Made by a program: the position numbers and the translations under genes. The notes beneath the pieces are model-generated. The model did no database searches and had not been told where the DNA came from. It saw nothing but the letters and a program-made list of their open reading frames with translations. Shown in pieces: positions 44,585-52,237 of a stretch of 64,000 nt of DNA. This DNA comes from Streptomyces sp. NBC_00510 (GTDB lineage: Bacteria; Actinomycetota; Actinomycetes; Streptomycetales; Streptomycetaceae). The first letter of the stretch is position 1; each line of letters begins with the position of its first letter. The stretch is from contig CP107851.1 in the NCBI GenBank assembly GCA_036013505.1, forward strand, positions 5,048,001-5,112,000. Direction: 5' to 3'.

Positions 44585-46065
44585 GCGAAGCCGTGAACGA
44601 GTCCGCGCACGGGCCGGCCGCGGAGCCCGTGGACCGCCCCGTGCACGAGCCGGCGGCGGGCCGCGGCCGCCCGGCCCCCGCCGCCCGCCCGGCCCCCGCC
44701 GCCCGCCCGGCCCCCGCCGCCCGCCCGGCCCCCGTCCCGTCCCCCTTCGCCGGACTGCTCGACTCCGCCGCGGGCGGGCTGTCGCGTGGCCTGGCCCGGA
44801 TCACCGGCACCACCGTCGGCCCGTACCAGACCGCCGTGGTGCGGATCGGCATCTCACTGGCCTGGCTGCTGTTCCTGCTGCGCGAGTGGCCGCACCGCCA
44901 CGAGCTCTACGGGCCGGACGGGGCGTGGAGCTGGGACCTGGCGAACCGGCTCGTCGCCGACAACCACGCCTTCACCCTGCTGCTGTGGGGCAGGGCCGAC
45001 GCGTGGTTCGAGGTCGTGTACGCGGGTGCGATCGTGGCGAGCGCGATGCTGCTGCTCGGCTGGCGGACCCGCACGGCCTCGCTGCTGTTCATGATCGGCG
45101 TGCTCTCCCTGCAGAACCGGAGCGTGTTCGTCGGCGACGGCGGCGACAACGTGATCCACCTGATGGCGATCTACCTCGTCTTCACCCGGTGCGGGCAGGT
45201 CTGGTCGCTCGACGCCCGCCGCCGCGCCAAGGGGCGGGACGGCGACGGCGCGGGGATCGCGCTGTGGATCGTCCTCGGGCTCGTGCTCACCGTGGCGCAG
45301 CTGCTCGGTCGTACGGGCCTGAACTGGACCGACGGCCTGCTGCCCTGGCTCGGCTGGACCCCGTTCCTGTGGGGCTTCCTGCTGCTGCAGGCCGTGTGGT
45401 GGGCGGTGCGCCGGTACGCACCGGGCGAGCCGAAGGCGGTCCTGGGGATCCTCGCCGACATCCTGCACGCCGCCGGTCTGCTGGTGATCGTCGTCGAGGT
45501 GTGCCTGATCTACGCCACGGCGGGCTGGTACAAGGTCCAGGGCTCGCGCTGGCAGGACGGCACGGCGGTGTACTACCCGCTCCACCTGGACGACTTCAGC
45601 CCCTGGCCGGGGTTGTCCCACACGATGGCAGCCAGCGGGCTGATGGTCATGGTGATCACCTACGGCACGGTGATCGTCCAGGTCGCCTTCCCCTTCACCC
45701 TCTTCAACCGCCGGGTGAAGAACGTGCTCCTCGCGTTGATGATGCTGGAGCACGCCTCGATCGCGGTCGTCCTCGGACTGCCGTTCTTCTCGCTGGCGAT
45801 GATCGCCGCCGACGCCGTCTTCCTGCCCACCGGCTTCCTGCGCTGGGCGGGTGACCGGGTGGCGCGTCCGCTGCGGCGCGGCGCTGGACGCGACGGGGGA
45901 GCGGGCGCCGCCGGGGAGCCGGAGGACGGGCGGCCGCAGGACGCGGAAGGCGCGGAAGGCGCGGAAGGCGCGGAGGGCACGGAGGACGCGCAGGCGCGGG
46001 CAGTCGCGGGGCAGCGAGGGCCGGGACCGGCCGGCGAGCCCACCCCCTCTAACCTCGTGGTGTGA
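44581..46065 (+). CDS. HTTM domain membrane protein (SdpB-like, vitamin-K-carboxylase related)
   Basis: The 494-aa polytopic protein starts at GTG 44581 in overlap with the DUF5819 gene. After a Pro/Ala linker made of an 18-bp tandem repeat (RPAPAA units, about 44677-44736) come several membrane helices with WLLFLLREWPHRHELYGPDG, GWRTRTASLLFMIG and GWYKVQGSRWQDGTAVYYPL, typical of HTTM domains. The cytoplasmic tail has an EGAEGAEGAEG repeat. HTTM proteins include gamma-carboxylases and SdpB. The substrate is unknown. The TrmH gene overlaps its stop by 4 nt. Confidence 0.85.
   Translation: MSEAVNESAHGPAAEPVDRPVHEPAAGRGRPAPAARPAPAARPAPAARPAPVPSPFAGLLDSAAGGLSRGLARITGTTVGPYQTAVVRIGISLAWLLFLLREWPHRHELYGPDGAWSWDLANRLVADNHAFTLLLWGRADAWFEVVYAGAIVASAMLLLGWRTRTASLLFMIGVLSLQNRSVFVGDGGDNVIHLMAIYLVFTRCGQVWSLDARRRAKGRDGDGAGIALWIVLGLVLTVAQLLGRTGLNWTDGLLPWLGWTPFLWGFLLLQAVWWAVRRYAPGEPKAVLGILADILHAAGLLVIVVEVCLIYATAGWYKVQGSRWQDGTAVYYPLHLDDFSPWPGLSHTMAASGLMVMVITYGTVIVQVAFPFTLFNRRVKNVLLALMMLEHASIAVVLGLPFFSLAMIAADAVFLPTGFLRWAGDRVARPLRRGAGRDGGAGAAGEPEDGRPQDAEGAEGAEGAEGTEDAQARAVAGQRGPGPAGEPTPSNLVV
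44677..44736 (+). repeat. 18-bp tandem repeat inside HTTM gene
   Basis: About three and a half copies of CGCCCGGCCCCCGCCGC-type units encode RPAPAA repeats in the linker before the first membrane helix. The number of copies could vary between strains. Confidence 0.7.
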
Positions 46066-46742
46066 GCACCAGCCAGGACGACGCGGCCGAGCCGCTGCAG
46101 TACGACGACGGCTTCGGCCCCGAGGTCGGGGTCGGGCCGCACACGCGGCCCTGGCCGGAGGACCCGCGCTACGACGCCGAGCTGCTCGCGCAGGGCGACC
46201 GCCGCAACGTGGTGGACGAGTACCGCTACTGGACGCGGGAGGCGATCGTCGCCGACCTCGACACCCGGCGCCACGACTTCCACGTCGCCGTCGAGAACTG
46301 GCAGCACGACTTCAACATCGGGTCCGTGGTGCGCACCGCCAACGCCTTCCTGGCCAAGGAGGTGCACATCGTGGGGCGGCGCCGCTGGAACCGGCGCGGC
46401 GCCATGGTGACCGACCGGTACCAGCACGTGCGCCACCACCTGGACGTCGCGGCGCTGGCCGCGTGGGCGGCCGCGGAGGACCTGCCGATCATCGGGATCG
46501 ACAACCTCCCGGGTGCCGTGCCGCTGGAGACCACCGAGCTGCCACGGCGCTGCGTGCTGCTCTTCGGGCAGGAGGGGCCCGGTCTGACCGACGAGGCGTG
46601 GAAGCACGCGGCGGCGGTCTGCTCGATCGCCCAGTTCGGCTCCACGCGCTCGATCAACGCGGGCGCCGCGGCGGCCATCGCCATGCACGCCTGGATCCAG
46701 CGCTACGCGCAGGTGGGTACGGAGCAGCCCCGTCCGGAGTGA
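46062..46742 (+). CDS. TrmH/SpoU family RNA 2'-O-methyltransferase
   Basis: The 226-aa protein has the three SPOUT motifs: HDFNIGSVVRTANAF, LLFGQEGPGLTDE and STRSINAGAAAAIAMHAW. It transfers a methyl group from S-adenosylmethionine to ribose 2'-OH of tRNA or rRNA; the target nucleotide is unknown. GTG 46062 overlaps the HTTM stop (GTGA), so it is coupled to a seemingly unrelated membrane pair. A hairpin follows its stop. Confidence 0.92.
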   Translation: MSTSQDDAAEPLQYDDGFGPEVGVGPHTRPWPEDPRYDAELLAQGDRRNVVDEYRYWTREAIVADLDTRRHDFHVAVENWQHDFNIGSVVRTANAFLAKEVHIVGRRRWNRRGAMVTDRYQHVRHHLDVAALAAWAAAEDLPIIGIDNLPGAVPLETTELPRRCVLLFGQEGPGLTDEAWKHAAAVCSIAQFGSTRSINAGAAAAIAMHAWIQRYAQVGTEQPRPE

Positions 46743-46765
46743 CAGGGCTGCTCCGGACGGGGCTG
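46725..46765. terminator. 15-bp-arm bidirectional hairpin
   Basis: CAGCCCCGTCCGGAG (46725-46739) pairs perfectly with CTCCGGACGGGGCTG (46751-46765). The left arm ends just before the trmH stop, and the structure lies between convergent trmH and paaN. Confidence 0.8.
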
Positions 46766-46787
46766 TTGGTGGTGCGGGCGGGCCCGA

Positions 46788-48464
46788 TCAGGCCTGGCGG
46801 CGGACCTCGATGACCCGGAAGCGGCTCGCGACGAAGGCGCCGTCGCACAGGGCCGCGTTGGCGGCCGGGTTGCCGCCGGAGCCGTGGAAGTCGGAGAAGG
46901 CGGCCGTCTGGTTGACGTACACCCCGCCGGTCAGGTTGAGGGAGAGCTGGGCGGCCTCCTCCAGGCAGACCTCCTCGATCTGCCGCTCCACCTCGCCGGA
47001 GGTGGTGTAGGCGCCGACCGTCATGGCGCCCTTCTCCCGCACGGTGCGGCGCAGCAGGTCGACCGAGTCCTTGGAGGAGTCCATGGCGACCGCGAAGGCG
47101 ACCGGGCCGAAGCACTCCGACATGTAGGCGGCCTCGTCGTCCGGCTTGGCGCCGTCCAGCTTCACGATCACCGGGGTGCGGACCACGGCGTCCGGGAAGT
47201 CGGGGTGCGCGACCTCGCGGGAGGCGAGCGCGACCTCGCCGAGGGAGGCGGCGGCCTCCAGGCGGGCCTTCACGTCAGGGTTGACCAGGGCGCCCAGCAG
47301 GGCGTTGGCCCGGGCGTCGTCGCCGAGCAGCCCGCCCACGGCGGCCGACAGATCGCCCACCACCTCGTCGAAGCCCTTGTGGCCGTCGTCGGTGGCGATG
47401 CCGTCACGCGGGATCAGCAGGTTCTGCGGGGTGGTGCACATCTGGCCGCTGTACAGGGACAGGGAGAAGGCCAGGTTGGACAGCATGCCCTTGTAGTCGT
47501 CCGTGGAGTCGACGACGACGGTGTTGACGCCGGCCTTCTCGGTGAAGACCTGGGCCTGGCGGGCGTTCTCCTCCAGCCAGTCGCCGAAGGCGGTGGAGCC
47601 CGTGTAGTCGATGACGCGGACCTCGGGGCGCAGCGCCAGGGTCTTGGCCAGGCCCTCGCCGGGCCGCTCGGCGGCCAGGCAGACCAGGTTCGGGTCGAAG
47701 CCGGTCTCGGCGAGCACCTCGCGGGCGATCCTGACCGTCAGTGCCAGCGGGAGCACCGCGCGCGGGTGCGGCTTGACCACGACCGCGTTGCCGGTGGCCA
47801 GGGAGGCGAAGAGGCCCGGGTACCCGTTCCAGGTGGGGAAGGTGTTGCAGCCGATCACGAGCGCGATGCCGCGCGGCACCGTCGTGAAGTCCTTGCGCAG
47901 GGTCAGCGGGTCGCGCTTGCCCTGCGGCTTGACCCACTCGGCGGTGCCGGGGGTGCGCACCTGCTCCACGTAGGCGTAGGCGACCGCTTCGAGGCCGCGG
48001 TCCTGCGCGTGCGGGCCGCCGGCCTGGAAGGCCATCATGAAGGCCTGGCCGGAGGTGTGCATGACCGTGTGGGCCAGCTCCGTGGTGCGCGCGTTGATCC
48101 GGGCCAGGATCTCCAGGCAGACCAGGGCCCGGTTCTCCGGGCCGGCCTCGCGCCAGGCGGGCATCGCGGCCTTCATCGCGGGGAGGAGCACGTCGACGTC
48201 CGGGTGCGGGTACTCCACACCCAGCTCGATGCCGTACGGGGACACCTCGCCGCCGGTCCAGCCGTCGGTGCCGGGCTGGTCCAGGTCGAAGCGGGTGCCG
48301 CGCAGGGCGTCGAACGCGGCCTGGGCGGTCTCGCCGTCCGCGTATGCCTTCGGGTGCTCGGGGTACGGGGACCAGTACTCGCGGGTACGGATCGCCTCGA
48401 GCGCCTTGTCGAGCGTCTCGCGGTGCTGTGCGACCGACGGGACAGCGGTGAGATCGGCAGCCAT
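46788..48464 (-). CDS. paaN: Phenylacetic acid degradation protein PaaN (aldehyde dehydrogenase family)
   Basis: The 558-aa protein has the aldehyde dehydrogenase fold: LVIGCNTFPTWNGYPGLFAS cofactor region, YTGSTAFGDWLEE and active-site Cys in YSGQMCTTPQN. It matches PaaN of phenylacetate catabolism, related to the PaaZ ring-opening aldehyde dehydrogenase but without the hydratase domain. It is divergent from paaH-tetR; the palindrome at 48527-48540 directly abuts its -10 TAATCT (48526-48521). No paaABCDE oxygenase genes are in the window. Confidence 0.93.
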   Translation of the reverse strand: MAADLTAVPSVAQHRETLDKALEAIRTREYWSPYPEHPKAYADGETAQAAFDALRGTRFDLDQPGTDGWTGGEVSPYGIELGVEYPHPDVDVLLPAMKAAMPAWREAGPENRALVCLEILARINARTTELAHTVMHTSGQAFMMAFQAGGPHAQDRGLEAVAYAYVEQVRTPGTAEWVKPQGKRDPLTLRKDFTTVPRGIALVIGCNTFPTWNGYPGLFASLATGNAVVVKPHPRAVLPLALTVRIAREVLAETGFDPNLVCLAAERPGEGLAKTLALRPEVRVIDYTGSTAFGDWLEENARQAQVFTEKAGVNTVVVDSTDDYKGMLSNLAFSLSLYSGQMCTTPQNLLIPRDGIATDDGHKGFDEVVGDLSAAVGGLLGDDARANALLGALVNPDVKARLEAAASLGEVALASREVAHPDFPDAVVRTPVIVKLDGAKPDDEAAYMSECFGPVAFAVAMDSSKDSVDLLRRTVREKGAMTVGAYTTSGEVERQIEEVCLEEAAQLSLNLTGGVYVNQTAAFSDFHGSGGNPAANAALCDGAFVASRFRVIEVRRQA

Positions 48465-48520
48465 GGGGCCAACTCCTCGTCGAGCTGGATTGGGGTGGGC
48501 AGGGTGCTGGCTTCCCCGCT

Positions 48521-48540
48521 AGATTAACCGAATGTTCGGT
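48521..48540. promoter_or_regulatory. paa operator overlapping paaN promoter
   Basis: ACCGAA-TG-TTCGGT (48527-48540) is a perfect 6-bp palindrome in the -10/-35 spacer of a minus-strand promoter with -10 TAATCT (48526-48521). It lies in the 131-nt gap between paaN and paaH and is the probable site of the TetR encoded downstream of paaH. Confidence 0.65.
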
Positions 48541-48564
48541 CGGGACAAGGGGGCCGACCGAAGC

Positions 48565-48573
48565 TGTGGACAA
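48565..48573 (-). promoter_or_regulatory. Isolated DnaA box
   Basis: TGTGGACAA, the reverse complement of the preferred Streptomyces box TTGTCCACA, lies in the paaN-paaH intergenic region, 31 nt before the paaH start. A single box may be chance. Confidence 0.4.
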
Positions 48574-48595
48574 CTGGCGAGGAGCAGTGGCGGCG

Positions 48596-50116
48596 ATGAG
48601 CGCTCTTGACCGATCCAGCACGGTCGCGGTGGTGGGCACGGGGACGATGGGCCAGGGGATCGCCCAGGTCGCGCTGGTGGCGGGCCATTCCGTACGGCTC
48701 TACGACGCCGGTCCCGGCCGGGCCGAGCAGGCCGAGCGGGCCCTGGCGGAACGGCTGGACCGCCTGGTGGAGAAGGGCAGGCTGCCCGCCGCCGAGCGTG
48801 ACGCGGCCCGCGGCCGGCTCTCGGCCGTCCGCGAGATCGAGGAACTGGCGGGCGTGTCGCTCGTCGTCGAGGCGATCCTGGAGGACCTGGGGGCCAAGCA
48901 GCAGCTCTTCACGGCCCTGGAGTCGGTGGTCGCCGAGGACTGCCTGCTGGCCACCAACACCTCCTCCCTGTCGGTCACCGCCGTGGGCGGCGTGCTGCGG
49001 CGCCCGGGCCGCTTCGTCGGCCTCCACTTCTTCAACCCCGCCCCGCTGCTGCCGCTGGTCGAGGTGGTCTCCGGCGCCGCCACCGACGAGGCCGCCGCCC
49101 AGGCCGCGTACGACACCGCCGCCGCCTGGGGCAAGACGCCGGTGCGCTGCACCGACACCCCCGGCTTCATCGTCAACCGGGTCGCGCGCCCCTTCTACGC
49201 CGAGGCCTTCCGGCTCCACGAGGAGCGTGTGGCCGACCCCGCCACCATCGACGCGGTGCTGCGGGAGAGCGGCGGTTTCCGGATGGGCCCGTTCGAGCTC
49301 ACCGACCTCATCGGCCAGGACGTCAACGAGGCCGTCACGCGCTCGGTGTGGGACTCCTTCTTCCAGGACCCCAAGTTCACCCCCTCCCTCGCCCAGCGGC
49401 GGCTGGTGGAGTCCGGGCGGCTCGGCCGCAAGAGCGGTCACGGCTGGTACGACCACGCCGAGGGCGCCGCCGCCCCGGCCCCCCACACCGCGGGACCGGA
49501 GAAGCCGCCCGCCGAGGTCACCGTGTGCATGGGCGGCCGCGGCCCGGCCGCGGTGCTGCCCCAGCTGATCGCCGAGGCGGGCATCGAGGTGCTGGACGGC
49601 GAGGTCGCCGACCCGGACGACGGGTACCTCGAGCTGCCCGGCGGCGGCCGGCTCTACCTGGCGGACGGCGGCCCGGCCACCACGGGCCCGGCCGTCGACT
49701 ACGTGCAGTTCGACCTCGCGCTGGACTACCGGGTGGCCACCCGGGTCGCGATCGCGCCGTCCGACTCGGCACGCCCGGAGACCGTGCAGGCGGCGATCGG
49801 GCTGTTCCAGGCGCTGGGCAAGAAGGTCAGCGTCATCGAGGACGTCCCGGGCATGATCGTCGCCCGTACCGTGGCGATGCTGGTGGACTTCGCCACCGAC
49901 GCCGTCGCCCGGGGGGTGGCCTCACCGGAGGACGTCGACGCCGCGATGCGGCTCGGCGTGAACTACCCGCGCGGTCCGCTCGCCTGGGGTGCCGAACTCG
50001 GCCCGGAGTGGGTCCGCGAGGTGCTGCGCAACCTGCACCAGGCGTACCCCGGCGGGCGCTACGCGCCGTCCCGTCTGCTGAACCGCCGCGCGGCGGCCGA
50101 GGGGAGACTGCTCTAA
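48596..50116 (+). CDS. paaH: 3-hydroxyacyl-CoA dehydrogenase PaaH
   Basis: The 506-aa protein has an N-terminal NAD domain (VAVVGTGTMGQGIAQVAL), LHFFNPAPLLPLVEVVSG and TPGFIVNRVARPFYAEAF, matching PaaH of phenylacetate breakdown, then a second 3HCDH domain (about 400-500, VPGMIVARTVAML). It oxidises 3-hydroxyadipyl-CoA to 3-oxoadipyl-CoA with NAD. GAGGAG at 48579-48584 serves ATG 48596; upstream GTGs are closer to or within that site. The TetR gene starts 2 nt after its stop. Confidence 0.9.
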   Translation: MSALDRSSTVAVVGTGTMGQGIAQVALVAGHSVRLYDAGPGRAEQAERALAERLDRLVEKGRLPAAERDAARGRLSAVREIEELAGVSLVVEAILEDLGAKQQLFTALESVVAEDCLLATNTSSLSVTAVGGVLRRPGRFVGLHFFNPAPLLPLVEVVSGAATDEAAAQAAYDTAAAWGKTPVRCTDTPGFIVNRVARPFYAEAFRLHEERVADPATIDAVLRESGGFRMGPFELTDLIGQDVNEAVTRSVWDSFFQDPKFTPSLAQRRLVESGRLGRKSGHGWYDHAEGAAAPAPHTAGPEKPPAEVTVCMGGRGPAAVLPQLIAEAGIEVLDGEVADPDDGYLELPGGGRLYLADGGPATTGPAVDYVQFDLALDYRVATRVAIAPSDSARPETVQAAIGLFQALGKKVSVIEDVPGMIVARTVAMLVDFATDAVARGVASPEDVDAAMRLGVNYPRGPLAWGAELGPEWVREVLRNLHQAYPGGRYAPSRLLNRRAAAEGRLL

Positions 50117-50118
50117 TC

Positions 50119-50736
50119 ATGACCATGGCACAGCGCGACAGCTCCGCCCCCAAGAGGGACACCTACACCCCGGACTCGCTGCTGGCCGTGGCCGTGACGG
50201 TCTTCATCGAGCGCGGTTACGACGGCACGTCCATGGAGCACCTGTCGCGGGCCGCCGGCATCTCCAAGTCCTCGATCTACCACCATGTGCGGGGCAAGGA
50301 AGAGCTCCTGGAGCGCGCCGTCGGCCGTGCCCTGGACGGTCTCTTCGGCATCCTGGAGGAGCCCGGAGCGCGCGGCGGGCGCGCCGTGGAGCGGCTGGAG
50401 TACGTCACGCGCCGCACCACCGGGGTGCTGATGGCGGAGCTGCCCTACGTCACGCTGCTGCTGCGGGTGCGCGGGAACACCAGGACCGAGCGCGCCGCCC
50501 TGGAGCGCCGCAGGGAGTTCGACCACCGGGTCGCCGACCTGCTGAAGTCGGCCGTCGCGGAGGGGGACCTGCGCGGTGACGTGGAGCCCAGGCTCGCGAC
50601 CAGGCTGCTCTTCGGAATGATCAACTCCATAGTCGAGTGGTACCAGCCGCACACGGCCGGTACCCGGGAGCACGACGACGCCGCGGTCGTGGACGCCGTG
50701 GTGCGGCTGGCCTTCGACGGCTTGCGCGTCTCTTGA
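50119..50736 (+). CDS. TetR family regulator of the paa genes (probable)
   Basis: The 205-aa protein has a TetR helix-turn-helix: YTPDSLLAVAVTVFIERGYD, MEHLSRAAGISKSSIYHHVR and GKEELLERAV. It is co-transcribed with paaH (2-nt gap) and divergent genes share an ACCGAA-type palindrome, so it is probably a PaaR-like repressor released by phenylacetyl-CoA. The effector is inferred from phenylacetate regulators of this family; nothing in the sequence proves it. Two in-frame ATGs, 50119 and 50125, are possible. Confidence 0.85.
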   Translation: MTMAQRDSSAPKRDTYTPDSLLAVAVTVFIERGYDGTSMEHLSRAAGISKSSIYHHVRGKEELLERAVGRALDGLFGILEEPGARGGRAVERLEYVTRRTTGVLMAELPYVTLLLRVRGNTRTERAALERRREFDHRVADLLKSAVAEGDLRGDVEPRLATRLLFGMINSIVEWYQPHTAGTREHDDAAVVDAVVRLAFDGLRVS

Positions 50737-50769
50737 CGCTGGTCCAGACCAACCCTCACGATCAGAGCC

Positions 50770-51498
50770 ATGTCCTTCACCCTCCGTGCCCGCCTGTGCG
50801 CCGCCTCAGCCGCCGTCCTGCTGCTCGCCGGGTGTGGAGGGGGTGACGGCGGCGGTCAGACCGCCGACGCCGCACCGCCGGAGGACTTCGGCTGCCTGAC
50901 GGCCGCGCAGGCGAAGTCCGGGTCCGTCAGCTACGACGACACCGACGACAACCCCGTGGACGCCTGGTTCGCCGGCAAGGGCGACACCGCCGTCCTGCTC
51001 ATGCACCAGGCGGACGGCGACATGTGCCAGTGGATGCCGCAGGCCGACCTCCTGCTGAAGGACGGCTACCGCGTCCTGGTCGTCGACTCCAACGGCAGCG
51101 AGGTGCCCGAAGTCGTGGGCGGGGTGGCGTTCCTGCGCGCCAAGGGCGCGCGGCACGTCCTGCTGATGGGCGCGTCCAAGGGCGGCACGGCGGTCCTGGA
51201 AGGTGCCGCGTCGGTGGATCCGCCGGTCGACGCCGTGGTCTCGCTCTCCGCGCCCGAGACCTACGGGACCATGGACGCGAGCTCCGCGGTGCCGCGGCTG
51301 ACCGCGCCCGTGCTCTACATGGCGGCGGCGGGCGACACCGCGTTCGCGGAGTCGACCGGGGCGCTGAGCAAGGCCACGAAGAAGGCGGCCGAGAACCGGC
51401 TCGACATCGTCAGCGGACCCCAGCACGGCGTGGGCATGCTCACCTACGACCCCAACTGGGCCACCGTGACGGCCTTCCTGCGGAAGTACGCCGGATAG
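50770..51498 (+). CDS. Lipoprotein with alpha/beta-hydrolase fold
   Basis: The 242-aa protein has a lipoprotein signal with lipobox LLAGC (Cys22). The exported domain has an alpha/beta-hydrolase nucleophile elbow GASKGG, an acidic PVLYMAAAGDTAFAE segment and a His in SGPQHGVGML, giving a plausible Ser-Asp-His triad. The substrate is unknown. It starts 34 nt after the tetR stop, in the same direction, and is convergent with bkdR. Confidence 0.85.
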   Translation: MSFTLRARLCAASAAVLLLAGCGGGDGGGQTADAAPPEDFGCLTAAQAKSGSVSYDDTDDNPVDAWFAGKGDTAVLLMHQADGDMCQWMPQADLLLKDGYRVLVVDSNGSEVPEVVGGVAFLRAKGARHVLLMGASKGGTAVLEGAASVDPPVDAVVSLSAPETYGTMDASSAVPRLTAPVLYMAAAGDTAFAESTGALSKATKKAAENRLDIVSGPQHGVGMLTYDPNWATVTAFLRKYAG

Positions 51499-51545
51499 CC
51501 GCACCGGGGAGCCCGCGGGCGCCGCCGGCAGGCGGTGCCGGTGGG

Positions 51546-52067
51546 TCAGTCGGTCAGCACCCGGTCGGTCTCCTCGAAGACCAGCAGCGTACGGCTGCTG
51601 AGCACCTCGGGCACCGCCTGGATGCGGGTGAGCACCAGTTCGCGCAGGCTGCGGTTGTCGGGGGTGTGGACGAGCAGCAGCACGTCGAAGTCCCCGCTCA
51701 CCAGGGCGATGTGCGCCACCCCGGGCAGCTCCAGCAGCTTCTCCCGCACGGTGCGCCAGGAGTTCTGCACGATCTTCAAGGTGATGTAGGCGGACGCGCC
51801 GTGACCCGCGCGTTCGTGGTCGACCCGGGCCGTGAAGCCGCGGATGACCCCGTCCTCGATGAGGCGGTTGATCCGGGCGTAGGCGTTGGCGCGGGACACG
51901 TGGACGTGCTCGGCCACCGATCGTATGGACGCCCGCCCGTCCTCCTGCAGGTAGCGCAGGATCGCGCGGTCGATGGCGTCCAGCGGACGCACCGCCGCCG
52001 GACCGGTGTCCGGCGCCGCTGCCTGCGGTCCCGGGGCGCCGCCCCGAGAAATTTGGGAATCCGTCAC
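51546..52067 (-). CDS. bkdR: Lrp/AsnC family regulator BkdR
   Basis: The 173-aa protein has an AsnC helix-turn-helix (LDAIDRAILRYLQEDGRASI, HVSRANAYARINRLIEDGVI) and a ligand-binding RAM domain with LVSGDFDVLLLVHT. It is divergent from bkdABC; in S. coelicolor an Lrp-type BkdR next to these genes controls them in response to branched-chain amino acids. GTG 52067 has AGGGAGG upstream; a start at 52088 is also open. Confidence 0.9.
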   Translation of the reverse strand: MTDSQISRGGAPGPQAAAPDTGPAAVRPLDAIDRAILRYLQEDGRASIRSVAEHVHVSRANAYARINRLIEDGVIRGFTARVDHERAGHGASAYITLKIVQNSWRTVREKLLELPGVAHIALVSGDFDVLLLVHTPDNRSLRELVLTRIQAVPEVLSSRTLLVFEETDRVLTD

Positions 52068-52112
52068 GCCCCCGAGCCTCCCTAGCATGGACGTACTGGC
52101 TCCATCTCAGGG

Positions 52113-52183
52113 TGTGGAGAACCGTTTGTCCACAGGCGGGACACACCTGTAGCCAAAATGCCTCCGGCGACCGAACAATCGGT
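52113..52183. promoter_or_regulatory. bkdR-bkdA intergenic regulatory region
   Basis: This divergent gap contains the inverted repeat TGTGGA-N10-TCCACA (52113-52134), whose right arm is also a consensus DnaA box TTGTCCACA (52126-52134). It also contains ACCGAACAATCGGT (52170-52183), a close relative of the paa operator at 48527. Which protein binds is not known. Confidence 0.5.
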
Positions 52184-52237
52184 AGGGGAGCGATACCCGC
52201 TCCCCCCACCGAACACGCCCACGAGGAGGTGCTCGCG

